Assembly (NCBI RefSeq): GCF_003966125.1
Contig: NZ_RXMA01000005.1
Coordinates: forward strand, 1-64,000
Source of the DNA: Azospirillum griseum
GTDB taxonomy: Bacteria; Pseudomonadota; Alphaproteobacteria; Azospirillales; Azospirillaceae
Direction: 5' to 3'
Length of the DNA: 64,000 bases
Below the pieces are notes generated by a model. It saw only the letters and a list, made by a program, of their open reading frames with translations, was not told where the DNA came from and searched no databases. This document shows, one piece after another, positions 9,389 to 18,254 of the stretch (position 1 is the stretch's first letter; each line of letters starts with the position of its first letter). The translations under genes were made by a program, and so were the position numbers.

Positions 9389-9575
9389 GGTCGTTTGTCG
9401 GGTCCAAAAAGGGTGGGGCCATCGGAAAAGGACAACAGCCATTCCATCAGATTATGACAGACACGAGGCGCTCGCGGCAGTTTTCGCTTTTCCCGGGGCA
9501 TTTTTCTGGTCCAATATGGCGGCAATGCGGCGCTGAACAACGGCACCGCGCGGGAGAGCGCACTCAATTTTCGGC

Positions 9576-10466
9576 ATGAGTTCCACGCAAGCCCTTGGCG
9601 CGTCCGCCCGCGATGGGATGGACGGCGCGTCGCCCGTTGGGGCGAACCGGCCACACGCCGAGTCGGCGCGCCGCCTGATGCGCGCCTGCGACCGGGCGAG
9701 TCTGGCCACCGCCGGGCGGGCGATGGACAAGGGCGGGGCGAGTGACGGGACCGATGACGGGGCCGGTTGGCCTTATCCCTCCCTGGTGCTGGTGGCCTTC
9801 GATCTGGATGGCAGCCCGCTGCTGTTGCTGTCGGCGCTGGCCGAACACACCCGCAACCTGTCCGCCGATCCGCGCGTCGGCCTGCTGTTCGATGGAACCG
9901 GCGGGCTGGATCAGCCCTTGACCGGCGCGCGCCTGTCCGTGCTGGGCCGGGTGGTCCGCACCGACGATCCGCGCCACCGCGACCGCTTTCTGCGCCGCCA
10001 CCCCGACGCCGCCCTCTACGCCGGTTTTGCCGATTTCGCGCTGCACCGCGTGGTGATCGAGCGGGCGCATCTGGTCGCCGGGTTCGGCCGCATCCATTGG
10101 CTGACCGCCGCCGACCTGGGCCTGCCGATGGCGGCCGAGGCGCTGGCGCAGGCCGAAGCCGAGCTGCTGGACGCGGGCAACGCCCTGCTGTCCGCCGCCG
10201 ATTCCGCTTCTGATCCCGCGTCTGATGCCGATGCCGGGTGGAGCCTGACCGGTGTGGATCCCGATGGGCTGGATCTGCGCCGGGGCGGCCGTGTCGCCCG
10301 GCATGATTTTGAACAGACCACAAACAATCCGGAATCGGTTAGACTGGCGCTGTCCGGTCTGCCGCACTGGGTCCGCCATGGTGGAACCCCGGTCAACGCC
10401 CCCGCCGTTCCAGCGAATGCGGGGATCACTGGTGCAGCCTCATCCGACGCAACGACGACCGGATGA
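9576..10466 (+). CDS. HugZ-like FMN-binding split-barrel protein
   Basis: This 296-aa protein has an N-terminal pyridoxamine-5'-phosphate-oxidase-like split barrel (SLVLVAFDLDGSPLLLLSALAEHTRNL, shown here in parts: SLVLVAFDLDG and LSALAEHTRNL) and a C-terminal DUF2470/HugZ-type domain (TGVDPDGLDLRRGG). Relatives bind FMN or haem and are linked to haem-iron use; the substrate here is unknown. The last 25 or so residues (PAVPANAGITGAAS) are encoded by a double palindrome and probably come from a dispersed repeat that has entered the 3' end of the gene. It is divergent from chvI. Confidence 0.75.
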   Translation: MSSTQALGASARDGMDGASPVGANRPHAESARRLMRACDRASLATAGRAMDKGGASDGTDDGAGWPYPSLVLVAFDLDGSPLLLLSALAEHTRNLSADPRVGLLFDGTGGLDQPLTGARLSVLGRVVRTDDPRHRDRFLRRHPDAALYAGFADFALHRVVIERAHLVAGFGRIHWLTAADLGLPMAAEALAQAEAELLDAGNALLSAADSASDPASDADAGWSLTGVDPDGLDLRRGGRVARHDFEQTTNNPESVRLALSGLPHWVRHGGTPVNAPAVPANAGITGAASSDATTTG

Positions 10467-10477
10467 GGCGCTGCACC
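10400..10477. repeat. Double palindrome, REP-like (VIPAxAGI-type)
   Basis: Two hairpins lie in tandem. The first is CCCCGC (10400-10405) with GCGGGG (10419-10424). The second pairs GGTGCAG plus CCTCATCCG (10431-10446) with CGGATGAGG plus CTGCACC (10460-10477), a 16-bp stem with a 2-nt bulge. Translated, it gives VPANAGI on the plus strand and VIPAFAG on the minus strand, the hallmark of widely dispersed GC-rich palindromes of proteobacteria. It overlaps the last codons of the HugZ-like gene. Confidence 0.6.
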
Positions 10478-10925
10478 CAAGAAGAAGAAAGCACAGCCTG
10501 CAACCCCGACCCTTTTTTTGACGCCGCACCAAAAAAACAACGCGGCGCATGACCAGCGCAACCAGGAGATCACTTCAGTGGACCATAACGGATCGACCCG
10601 TTGTCCCTCCGGGCCTCTCGCCCTCGGACCACCCCTTGCACCGTCCTGTCCCGGCTTTGGGCCGGCGGGCGTTGGCGAACGCTGCGGCGACCGCCGATTT
10701 GCGTCCGCGCGCCAGCGCTGAACCCGGCGGCCACCGCCGCCTTTCGCACACGACACGACGAACACACCAGCCGGACCGACCGGACGCCATCGCATTGGCC
10801 GCGCCTGACGCGCGGGATGCGCCCTGTTGTCGCACACTGACGCCGCTCAACGCGCGGCGGCCGGGGATGCGCTTCGATGGGGCTGGGCGCGGGGCCGACC
10901 CGGCGCGCAAGGGATGAGAACGACG
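10478..10925. other. Leader/upstream region of pckG
   Basis: No gene is supported in these 448 bp. A run of seven T (10513-10519) and a run of seven A (10531-10537) flank 11 GC-rich bases and could form a hairpin or a bent segment. This is the region where control of PEP carboxykinase would be expected, but I could not pick a convincing promoter or ChvI site. Confidence 0.3.
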
Positions 10926-12749
10926 ATGACTGGAAACACGCGGACGCGGAACAAGAAGCTCCTGGCCTGGGTTGAGGAAATCACCCTGAAGTGCAAGCCG
11001 GAGCGGGTCCACTGGTGCGACGGCTCGCAAGAGGAATACGACCGCCTGTGCAGCGAGATGGTGGAGGCCGGGACCTTCATCCGTCTGAACGAGGCCAAGC
11101 GCCAGAACTCCTTCCTCTGCCGCTCCGATCCGGGCGACGTCGCGCGGGTCGAAGACAGCACCTACATCTGCTCCAAGACCAAGGAGGAAGCCGGTCCGAC
11201 CAACAATTGGATGGACCCGGCGGAGATGAAGGCCAAGCTGGACGGCCTGTTCGACGGCTGCATGCGCGGCCGCACCCTGTATGTCGTGCCGTTCAGCATG
11301 GGGCCGCTGGGGTCGGACATCGCCCACATCGGCGTCCAGCTCTCCGACACCCCCTATGTCGCCGTCAACATGCGCATCATGACCCGCATGGGCCAGAAGG
11401 TGCTGGACGTGCTGGGCGACGGCGATTTCGTGCCCTGCCTGCATTCGGTCGGCGCGCCGCTGGAACCGGGTCAGGCCGATGTGGCGTGGCCCTGCAACGC
11501 CGATCACAAATACATCGTCCATTTCCCCGAGGAGCATTCGATCGTCTCCTACGGGTCGGGCTATGGCGGGAACGCGCTGCTGGGCAAGAAGTGCTTCGCG
11601 CTGCGCATCGCCTCGTCGATGGGCCGCGAACAGGGCTGGCTGGCCGAGCACATGCTGATCCTGGGCGTGGAAAGCCCGACCGGCGAAAAGACCTATGTCG
11701 GCGCGGCCTTCCCGTCCGCCTGCGGCAAGACCAACTTCGCCATGCTGGTTCCGCCCAAGGAGTTCGAAGGCTGGAAGGTCCGCACCATCGGCGATGACAT
11801 CGCCTGGATCAAGCCGCAGCCCGATGGGACCCTGCGCGCCATCAACCCGGAGGCGGGCTTCTTCGGCGTCGCCCCCGGCACCAGCGTGAAGTCGAACCCG
11901 AACGCGCTGAAGACGCTGGATCACAACGTCATCTTCACCAACGTCGCGCTGACCGACGACGGCGATGTGTGGTGGGAAGGTCTGACCGACACCCCGCCGG
12001 AGCATCTGATCGACTGGCAGGGCAAGGATTGGACGCCGGGTTGCGGCCGCGCCGCCGCGCACCCGAACTCGCGCTTCACCGCGCCTGCGGCGCAGTGCCC
12101 GTCGATCGATCCGGCGTGGGAGGATCCCGCCGGTGTGCCGATCAGCGCCTTCATCTTCGGCGGTCGCCTGTCGAAGACCTTCCCGCTGGTGTTCGAGGCG
12201 TACAACTGGCGCGAAGGCGTCTATTGGGCGGCGACCATGGGATCGGAAGCCACCGCCGCCGCCGTCGGCCAGGCCGCCATCCGCCGCGATCCGTTCGCCA
12301 TGCTGCCCTTCTGCGGCTACAACATGGCCGATTACTGGAATCACTGGCTGTCGATGGAAGGCAAGATCGAAAGCCTGCCGCGCATCTACCGCGTCAACTG
12401 GTTCCGCAAGGACGAGAACGGCAAGTTCGTGTGGCCGGGCTTCGGCGACAACATGCGCGTTCTGAAGTGGATCGTGGATCGCGCGCGCGGCCGGGCCACC
12501 GACGTCGCCGCCTCGCCGTTCGGCTATTCGCCGCGCTACAAGGACCTCAACTGGGCCGGTCTGGATTTCGCGGAAGACAAGTTCCGCAAGATCATGGACA
12601 TCGACCGCAAGGAGGCCGAGGCCGAAACCCGCGACCAGGAGGAGCTGTTCAACCGCTTCGGCAGCCGTCTGCCGCCGGAGATCGAGCAACAGCGTCTGGC
12701 CGTGGCGAAGCGTCTGGAAGATGTGCCGGAGGTTTGGCGCATCGGCTGA
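10926..12749 (+). CDS. pckG: Phosphoenolpyruvate carboxykinase, GTP-dependent
   Basis: It converts oxaloacetate and GTP to PEP, the entry step of gluconeogenesis. The length (607 aa) and sequence are those of the GTP class, not the ATP class usual in alphaproteobacteria. The nucleotide loop [13 protein letters not shown] carries the hyper-reactive Cys266 and Lys268; other class signatures are [22 protein letters not shown]-like [16 protein letters not shown] and WNHWLSM. The ATG at 10926 follows GGGATGAG. An upstream frame extension to 10827 has no family similarity. A strong terminator follows. Its closeness to chvI/chvG parallels pckA in rhizobia. Confidence 0.96.
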   Translation: MTGNTRTRNKKLLAWVEEITLKCKPERVHWCDGSQEEYDRLCSEMVEAGTFIRLNEAKRQNSFLCRSDPGDVARVEDSTYICSKTKEEAGPTNNWMDPAEMKAKLDGLFDGCMRGRTLYVVPFSMGPLGSDIAHIGVQLSDTPYVAVNMRIMTRMGQKVLDVLGDGDFVPCLHSVGAPLEPGQADVAWPCNADHKYIVHFPEEHSIVSYGSGYGGNALLGKKCFALRIASSMGREQGWLAEHMLILGVESPTGEKTYVGAAFPSACGKTNFAMLVPPKEFEGWKVRTIGDDIAWIKPQPDGTLRAINPEAGFFGVAPGTSVKSNPNALKTLDHNVIFTNVALTDDGDVWWEGLTDTPPEHLIDWQGKDWTPGCGRAAAHPNSRFTAPAAQCPSIDPAWEDPAGVPISAFIFGGRLSKTFPLVFEAYNWREGVYWAATMGSEATAAAVGQAAIRRDPFAMLPFCGYNMADYWNHWLSMEGKIESLPRIYRVNWFRKDENGKFVWPGFGDNMRVLKWIVDRARGRATDVAASPFGYSPRYKDLNWAGLDFAEDKFRKIMDIDRKEAEAETRDQEELFNRFGSRLPPEIEQQRLAVAKRLEDVPEVWRIG

Positions 12750-12781
12750 CCGCCCGGTTCGGGTTGGCGTTGATCGTGAAG

Positions 12782-12808
12782 GGGGCTGCCGCAAGGCGGC
12801 CCCTTTTT
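12782..12808 (+). terminator. Rho-independent terminator of pckG
   Basis: A 9-bp stem GGGGCTGCC/GGCGGCCCC (one G-T pair) is closed by a GCAA tetraloop and followed by five T at 12804-12808. It lies 32 bp after the pckG stop codon. Confidence 0.9.
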
Positions 12809-12895
12809 CATTGTGGGTCGTGTGGGGTGGGCCGGATGGTGCGGGGCTGGTGGGGATGCGCCCCCGCCGCATATCAGCCATGGCGCTGGCGCGCA

Positions 12896-12927
12896 GATTG
12901 AAAGCGATCAATCATATTGCGCACAAT
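12896..12927. promoter_or_regulatory. Candidate OhrR operator dyads
   Basis: Two adjacent AT-rich dyads lie upstream of ohr: GATTGA (12896-12901) with TCAATC (12908-12913), and ATTGCGCACAAT (12916-12927), symmetrical at 10 of 12 positions. OhrR sites in other bacteria are AT-rich inverted repeats overlapping the ohr promoter, so autoregulation of ohr-ohrR is likely. The exact boundaries are not proven. Confidence 0.5.
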
Positions 12928-13017
12928 TAAATGTGACGCTATCAATATCCCATCAGAACACGACACTCCCCGCGCCCACCGCCATCGGCGGCGCGCCCAA
13001 CCGAAAGGAACACTCCC

Positions 13018-13437
13018 ATGACCGCTCTCTACACCGCCCACGCCCGCACCTCCGGTGGCCGCGACGGCCAGGTCCAGACCGACGACGGCCTGCTGAACCT
13101 GAAGCTGGCCATGCCGAAGAGCCTGGGCGGCAAGGGCGACGCCACCAACCCGGAACAGCTCTTCGCCTCGGGCTACGCCGCCTGCTTCGAAAGCGCGGTG
13201 CGCCATGTTGCCCGCCTGCAAAAGCTGCCGCTGACCGACGCGTCGGTCGCCTCCAGCGTCAGCCTGTTCCAGAACGCGGAGGGTGGTTTCTATCTCGCCG
13301 TCGCGCTGGCGGTGACGGTGAAGGGGCTGGACGCGGCGGTGGCCGAAGAATTGGTTGCCACGGCGCATCAGGTCTGCCCCTATTCCAACGCTGTGCGCGG
13401 CAACATCGACGTGACCCTTTCCGTACAGGCGGCATGA
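13018..13437 (+). CDS. ohr: Organic hydroperoxide resistance protein Ohr
   Basis: A 139-aa thiol peroxidase of the OsmC/Ohr family that reduces organic and lipid hydroperoxides using lipoyl or dithiol donors. The catalytic cysteines are Cys56 (GYAACFESAV) and Cys120 (HQVCPYSNAVRGN), and the N-terminal and central Ohr signatures are intact. AAAGGA precedes the ATG. Its stop codon overlaps the ATG of the ohrR gene (ATGA), so the repressor and enzyme are made from one mRNA. Ohr is identified over OsmC by the VCPYSNA motif. Confidence 0.95.
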   Translation: MTALYTAHARTSGGRDGQVQTDDGLLNLKLAMPKSLGGKGDATNPEQLFASGYAACFESAVRHVARLQKLPLTDASVASSVSLFQNAEGGFYLAVALAVTVKGLDAAVAEELVATAHQVCPYSNAVRGNIDVTLSVQAA

Positions 13438-13943
13438 CCGACGATCAGGACCCGATTCGGGGGGCGGCTGGTCCGCTCCCCACCCCCACCATGACCGACG
13501 CGGACGACGCGGCTGGCGGCGAGCTGTTGCGGCTCGACCGCCAGCTTTGCTTTGCGCTCTATTCCGTCAGCAACCGCATCACCCGGCTCTACCGCCCGCT
13601 GTTGGACGAACTCGGGCTGACCTACCCGCAATATCTGGCGATGCTGGTGCTGTGGGAACGCGCGCCGCGCACGGTGGGGGAACTGGCCGACGCGCTCGAT
13701 CTCGATTCCGGCACGCTGACCCCCTTGCTCAAGCGGATGGAGGGCAACGGGCTGGTGCTGCGCCGCCGCGACCCGGCCGACGAACGCCGGGTGATCGTGG
13801 AACTGACCGAGGCCGGGGCCGCGCTGCGTCAGGCCGCGCTGTCGGTCCCGCGCCGTCTGGCCTGCCATTTCGCCCTGCCGCTGGACGAGGTCGGGCCGCT
13901 GCGCGACCGGATCAAGGCGCTGCTGCCCCCCGACCAGAGTTGA
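13434..13943 (+). CDS. ohrR: MarR-family organic-peroxide sensor OhrR
   Basis: This 169-aa winged-helix repressor is inactivated by organic peroxides. The sensing cysteine is Cys39 in [11 protein letters not shown]; a second, Cys144 in [10 protein letters not shown], lies exactly 105 residues later, the spacing of the two redox cysteines in the Xanthomonas 2-Cys OhrR. The DNA-binding domain has [20 protein letters not shown] and a wing [14 protein letters not shown] use the ATG at 13434, which overlaps ohr and follows AGGCGG; an in-frame Met at 13491 would give a family-typical 150 aa. Confidence 0.92.
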   Translation: MTDDQDPIRGAAGPLPTPTMTDADDAAGGELLRLDRQLCFALYSVSNRITRLYRPLLDELGLTYPQYLAMLVLWERAPRTVGELADALDLDSGTLTPLLKRMEGNGLVLRRRDPADERRVIVELTEAGAALRQAALSVPRRLACHFALPLDEVGPLRDRIKALLPPDQS

Positions 13944-14182
13944 GCGGCCAAGGCTGGATCGTCCGTGGCGGATCGCGGCAAACCCGCATCCGGCAGTCCT
14001 GTCGTGACAGGCGGCACCCGCATCGTTAGGATCGGGGCGCGGTGTCGCGCGCATGGCGAACCGTGCGGATCAGGGGGCAGGGCGCGCAACGCGTTGCTCA
14101 GCCTCGCGGTTTCGGGCACGGTTTCGGACACGAATTCCGGTTGCCAACCGCCGCCGCCGACAGTTGGGAGGAAAGTGACCCC

Positions 14183-15043
14183 ATGTTCGTGATGATCGGT
14201 TTCGGCGTCGTGATCTTCTGCGTGTTCGGCGGGTATGTTCTGGGCGGCGGCCATATGGGCGTGCTGTGGATGCCCTTCGAGTTCATGATCATTCTGGGGT
14301 CGGCCGCCGGCGCGTTCTTCATCGCAAACCCTAAATCGGTGATCTCCCACACCGGCAAGGAAATCGGCCATCTGTTCAAGGGGCCGAAATACAAGAAAGA
14401 GGATTATCTCGAAGTCCTGACCATGATGTATCAGGTCTTCAAGATCGCCAAGACCAAGGGCCTTCTGGCCTTGGAACAGCATGTGGAGAAACCGGAAGAC
14501 TCACCGCTGTTCCAGCAATTTCCCAAATTCTACGCCGACCATCACGCCATCGCCTTTCTCTGCACCTATTTGCGCCTGATGTCACTGGGGGCGGACAACC
14601 CGCACGAACTCGTCGATCTGATGGACGAGGACATCGAAACCATGCACCACGAACACCAGCGCGTCGCCGACGCCATCCAGGCGGTGGCCGACGCCGTGCC
14701 CGCGCTGGGCATCGTCGCGGCGGTGCTGGGCGTGATTCACACCATGGGATCGATTTCCGAACCGCCGGAGGTGTTGGGGAAGCTGATCGGCGGCGCGCTC
14801 GTCGGCACCTTCACCGGCATTCTCGTGGCCTACGGCTTCTTCGCCCCGATGGCCAGCGGGTTGAAGAACATCTACCACGCCGAGGGCAAATATTATCAGG
14901 CGATGAAGACCGGGATGATCGCCCATCTGTCCGGCTACGCCCCTGCCATCTCCGTGGAATACGCCCGAAACGTGTTGGAGCCGGAATACCGACCAACCTT
15001 CGCCCAGGTGGAAGAGGCAACCAGCGCCCTCCCGCCCGCCTGA
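14183..15043 (+). CDS. motA: Flagellar motor stator protein MotA
   Basis: A 286-aa inner-membrane stator subunit that, with MotB, conducts ions to drive flagellar rotation. N-terminal hydrophobic segments (MFVMIGFGVVIFCVFGGYVL; FEFMIILGSAAGAFFIA) and two later helices (PALGIVAAVLGVIHTMG; LVGTFTGILVAYGFFAPMA) with the conserved cytoplasmic loop fit the proton-type MotA. The ATG at 14183 has a strong GGGAGGAAA site 9-16 bp upstream; an in-frame extension to 14042 is not MotA-like. No motB is adjacent; the next gene is an acyltransferase. Confidence 0.95.
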   Translation: MFVMIGFGVVIFCVFGGYVLGGGHMGVLWMPFEFMIILGSAAGAFFIANPKSVISHTGKEIGHLFKGPKYKKEDYLEVLTMMYQVFKIAKTKGLLALEQHVEKPEDSPLFQQFPKFYADHHAIAFLCTYLRLMSLGADNPHELVDLMDEDIETMHHEHQRVADAIQAVADAVPALGIVAAVLGVIHTMGSISEPPEVLGKLIGGALVGTFTGILVAYGFFAPMASGLKNIYHAEGKYYQAMKTGMIAHLSGYAPAISVEYARNVLEPEYRPTFAQVEEATSALPPA

Positions 15044-15059
15044 CCGGGGCTGATCCCTC

Positions 15060-16019
15060 ATGCCGGATGTTTCCATCGCCTGGAACGAGGGCACGGTGGG
15101 CGAATGGGATGCGCTGTTCGCCCGTGTGACCCACTCCACCCTGCTGCAGAGCTTTGCCTATGGCCGGGCCATGGGCCGGACCTATGGCCATCTGCCGCGC
15201 TTGGGCGTGATCCAGCGCGATGGCGTGCCGATTGGGCTGGTCCAACTGCTGGAACGCCGCCTGCTGAAGATTTTCCACGACCGGCAATGCCATCGCGGGC
15301 CGTTGTGGCTCGACGGCCAGGAACCGGACGCGGAAACGGTGGAGGCCACCCTTCGCCTGTTGCGCAAGGCGTGCCCGCACTCGCTGCTCAGCCGCGCCAA
15401 CCTGTTGCCGGAACTGCCCGCCTCGCCGGAGAACGAGGCGTTGCTTCAGCGTTGCGGTTTCCACCGCCATGGGCCGGGCTATCAAACCGTCTGGCTTGAG
15501 TTGGGCATGAACGAGGAGGCGTTGCGCGCCAATCTGGCCCGCGATTGGCGGCAGCGTCTGCGCGGGGCGGAAAAGGCCGGGCTGGTGCTGGACGTCGATT
15601 GGAAGGCGGACAATCTGCCCTGGCTTCTGAAGCAGGAGCATGACCAGGCGCTGGGCAAGGGGTTCCGCCCGATGACCGGGGCGCTGGCGGTGCGGTTGCG
15701 CAACGCGCTGGTCAAGGCCGGGGGGGCCGAGTCGGGGGCCTTGATGGTGACGGCGATGGACAAGGGCGCGCCGGTGGCCAGCGGCCTGTTCTTCCGCCAT
15801 GGGGTGACGGCCACCAGCCAAATCAGTTGGGCCAACGAGGCCGGACGCGCCCACGGCGCGATGCGCCTGGTGCTGTGGCGCGCCATGCTGGCGCTGAAGG
15901 AACGGGGGGTGAAGCGCCTGGATCTGGGCGGCATCAACCCCGACACCGCCCCCGGTGTGACCGAGTTCAAGCGCGGCACCGGCGGCAAGGCGGTGGAGAC
16001 CGTCGGGCAATACCGCTGA
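15060..16019 (+). CDS. FemAB-like GNAT-fold acyltransferase
   Basis: A 319-aa protein with two GNAT-like halves. Recognisable stretches are LLQSFAYGRAMGR and GVIQRDGVPIGLVQLLER near the N-terminus, the EALRANLARDWRQRLRGAEK block typical of FemAB/peptidoglycan-bridge-like enzymes, and the C-terminal YQLSWAN-like TSQISWANEAGR and LDLGGINPDTAPGVTEFKRG. The substrate is unknown; relatives transfer acyl or aminoacyl groups to lipids, peptidoglycan or exopolysaccharide. It follows motA after 16 bp and may be co-transcribed, though no functional link to the motor is evident. Confidence 0.7.
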   Translation: MPDVSIAWNEGTVGEWDALFARVTHSTLLQSFAYGRAMGRTYGHLPRLGVIQRDGVPIGLVQLLERRLLKIFHDRQCHRGPLWLDGQEPDAETVEATLRLLRKACPHSLLSRANLLPELPASPENEALLQRCGFHRHGPGYQTVWLELGMNEEALRANLARDWRQRLRGAEKAGLVLDVDWKADNLPWLLKQEHDQALGKGFRPMTGALAVRLRNALVKAGGAESGALMVTAMDKGAPVASGLFFRHGVTATSQISWANEAGRAHGAMRLVLWRAMLALKERGVKRLDLGGINPDTAPGVTEFKRGTGGKAVETVGQYR

Positions 16020-16274
16020 CGCGATCGGCCCCAACACCCTCGTGACCATCGTCGCCTGTGTTGCTCTGCTCAACGTCTCTGTGGCGCCATCTGAAGCGAC
16101 CAGAACCCCTTCTGTGATCAACGGCAAAGCCGCGCGCTGAAGCGGTGAGCCGTGATCTTGATTCGGAGGAACCGGACCGGCACTATGACCGGGTTCGCCG
16201 ACCGCCGCGCACCGCCTGCCAACCGTCGGAAACGGTTGGGAAAGCCGGGATCGCGCGCGTATACTGCGGCGATC

Positions 16275-18176
16275 ATGGCCCGCATGCTGTTCCTTCGCGA
16301 CATTGCATCCGACGTTCATCTGCGTTGTTGCGCCTGCGGGCACAGCGGCGTGTTGCCGCGCACCATGCTGGAGCGCCGATTCGGCCCGAACTACCCGGTG
16401 CTGTCGATCGCCCCGCATTACCGCTGCTCCCGCTGCGACTCGCGCGACACCGAAAGCCGTCCGATGCAGGCGCAAGCCGCCGCCCTGGAAACGGACGACA
16501 GCGCCGATCCGTCCTTTGACGCCTCGCTGTCGGCGCTGAACGGGCTGTTGGCCTCCATCCGGGGGGAGGACGCGCCGCCAGCGCCACGCCGCGCCGATCC
16601 GCCACCCGAACGCCCCGCCTTCACCCCCGCGCCCTTTCCGCTGCCGGAGTTCGCCACGCTCCTGGACGACCCCGGCCAGGACGACCCCGGCCAGGACGAC
16701 GCCGGGTCCGATTGGGATTTGGGAAGCCGCGCCCCGCTGGACGCGCTGCCGCCGGAGGAGGAGGCCGACCCGTTCGACGCCCCGCCACCGCCGCGCAAGC
16801 CCGTCTCCCCCTCTGCCCGCCCGCTGGAGGAACTGGTCGCCGATGGACCGGCGGACGATGCCGATCCGCTGTGGGAACCGGTGTCCCTCGCCGATATGGC
16901 CAGCCGCCAAGGGGCCGCCGCCCCGCCGCCAGAGGAGGGCGACGACGACGAGGATTGGGCACCGCCCCCACCCCGCCGCACCACCACCCGCGCCAGCAGC
17001 GACGAAGACGAAACGCTGGCGGCGATGCGCCGTTTCTTCGCCGAGTCGGACCGCGCCGATGAGGATGAGGACGACCGCGCGTTCACCCCAGCACCCCGCA
17101 ACCCGGAACGCCTGGACCCGGAACGCCTTGGCCGCCACGCACCGCCGGATTTGGACGATCTGCCCCTGGAACTGGACGAGGAGGACGCGGTCAGCGACGC
17201 GGAGCCGGTTTTCTCGCACAAGGCGTTCGTCCGCCAGGATTTCGAAGACGATCCCGAGGACGAGGACGCCTTCGCCGACGGGCACGCCATGGACCGCGAC
17301 TCGACGGATGGCGGTTTGAAGGACCCCGCCCGCCGTTGGGCCGATCATTTGGACGAGGAGGACGAGGAGGAACCGACCGACGCGGAAATCCTCGCCTTCG
17401 CCATCCGCGACCCGGAAATCCGCAGCCCGGCCCCGCCGCCACCGCCGCCGCCCGCACCGATCAAGGCCAAGACCGAACGGTCGCCCCGGCGCGCGGCCAG
17501 CACCGCCGCCGACGGCGATGAGGATGGCGGTTTCGACAAGACGCTGGCGGCTCTGCGCTCCATGATCGAGGACGCGGCGGTCGAGCCGAAGCCCAGCGCG
17601 CGCCGCAAGGCCAAGCCCACGCCGCCGCCCGATCCGGCACTGGACGATCCCGGTGAGGATCCCTCCGGCGCGGACGGCCTGGACGACGCGCCGCCGCCGC
17701 GCCGGTCCACTGGCAAGGCGTCGGCCAAGCCATCCGCCAGCAAGGGCGGCAACAGCAAGCAATCGGCGCAGGAGCGCGAGATCGAAGAGGCGATGAAGGC
17801 CCTGCGCGATCTGGTCGAGGATGACGAGGACGCCCCGCCGCCCGTAGCGCCACCCGCGCCCGCAAAAGCCGCGCCCGCCCGCCGCCCGCCCAACCATTCG
17901 TCCGACCGTCCGCTGTCCCGCCCGACCTGGGAGGAGGAGGACGATGATTTTGACGCCCCCATTCCCCCACCCCAGAGCCGCCCAACCCCGGCCCGGACGC
18001 CGGACCCGCTGCCCCTGATGGAGGCCCCGGATCCCCCGCCACGGCCAGCGGCGAAGGACACGGCTCCAAAAGACACGGTGCCCCCAAAAGACACGGCCCC
18101 CAAAGACAGCCCGCTGAGCAAAACCATCGCTGCCCTGCGCGGCATGCTGGAGTTGGACGGCCGCAAAAAGCGCTGA
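16275..18176 (+). CDS. Zinc-ribbon protein with acidic disordered linkers and five helix repeats, unknown function
   Basis: This 633-aa protein is not recognised. Residues 18-54 form a likely zinc ribbon (RCCACGHSG ... YRCSRCDSR). The rest is rich in Asp, Glu, Pro and Arg and predicted disordered. A short amphipathic motif occurs five times: DASLSALNGLLASI (82-95), DETLAAMRRFFAES (245-258), DKTLAALRSMIEDA (421-434), EEAMKALRDLVEDD (504-517) and SKTIAALRGMLELD (615-628). The last is at the extreme C-terminus. There are also short tandem repeats (DDPGQ twice at 131-140, KDTAPKDT near 594-610). There is no signal peptide or membrane segment, so it is probably cytoplasmic. The architecture suggests a multivalent scaffold; this is inference. 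The ATG at 16275 begins the conserved-looking part. Confidence 0.75.
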   Translation: MARMLFLRDIASDVHLRCCACGHSGVLPRTMLERRFGPNYPVLSIAPHYRCSRCDSRDTESRPMQAQAAALETDDSADPSFDASLSALNGLLASIRGEDAPPAPRRADPPPERPAFTPAPFPLPEFATLLDDPGQDDPGQDDAGSDWDLGSRAPLDALPPEEEADPFDAPPPPRKPVSPSARPLEELVADGPADDADPLWEPVSLADMASRQGAAAPPPEEGDDDEDWAPPPPRRTTTRASSDEDETLAAMRRFFAESDRADEDEDDRAFTPAPRNPERLDPERLGRHAPPDLDDLPLELDEEDAVSDAEPVFSHKAFVRQDFEDDPEDEDAFADGHAMDRDSTDGGLKDPARRWADHLDEEDEEEPTDAEILAFAIRDPEIRSPAPPPPPPPAPIKAKTERSPRRAASTAADGDEDGGFDKTLAALRSMIEDAAVEPKPSARRKAKPTPPPDPALDDPGEDPSGADGLDDAPPPRRSTGKASAKPSASKGGNSKQSAQEREIEEAMKALRDLVEDDEDAPPPVAPPAPAKAAPARRPPNHSSDRPLSRPTWEEEDDDFDAPIPPPQSRPTPARTPDPLPLMEAPDPPPRPAAKDTAPKDTVPPKDTAPKDSPLSKTIAALRGMLELDGRKKR

Positions 18177-18196
18177 TCCGTTCCAGAACCACACAC

Positions 18197-18236
18197 GAAA
18201 AGGCCGCGCGCAGGATGCCCCGCGCGCGGCCTTTTC
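18197..18236. terminator. Bidirectional terminator
   Basis: A perfect 15-bp stem (18197-18211 with 18222-18236, GAAAAGGCCGCGCGC and its complement) with a 10-nt loop has A-rich and T-rich ends, so it can end transcripts from both the zinc-ribbon gene and the convergent folC gene. Confidence 0.88.
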
Positions 18237-18254
18237 GTTCAGCAATTGACGGCG

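Noticed and set aside
16042-16140. Possible 32-residue GTG-started peptide with a hydrophobic N-terminus
   Set aside because: No ribosome-binding site and too short to separate from chance.
14811-18245. 1144-aa minus-strand open frame opposite motA, the acyltransferase and the zinc-ribbon gene
   Set aside because: It spans three plus-strand genes, lacks any domain and has low-complexity Arg/Gly/Val composition caused by GC-rich antisense.
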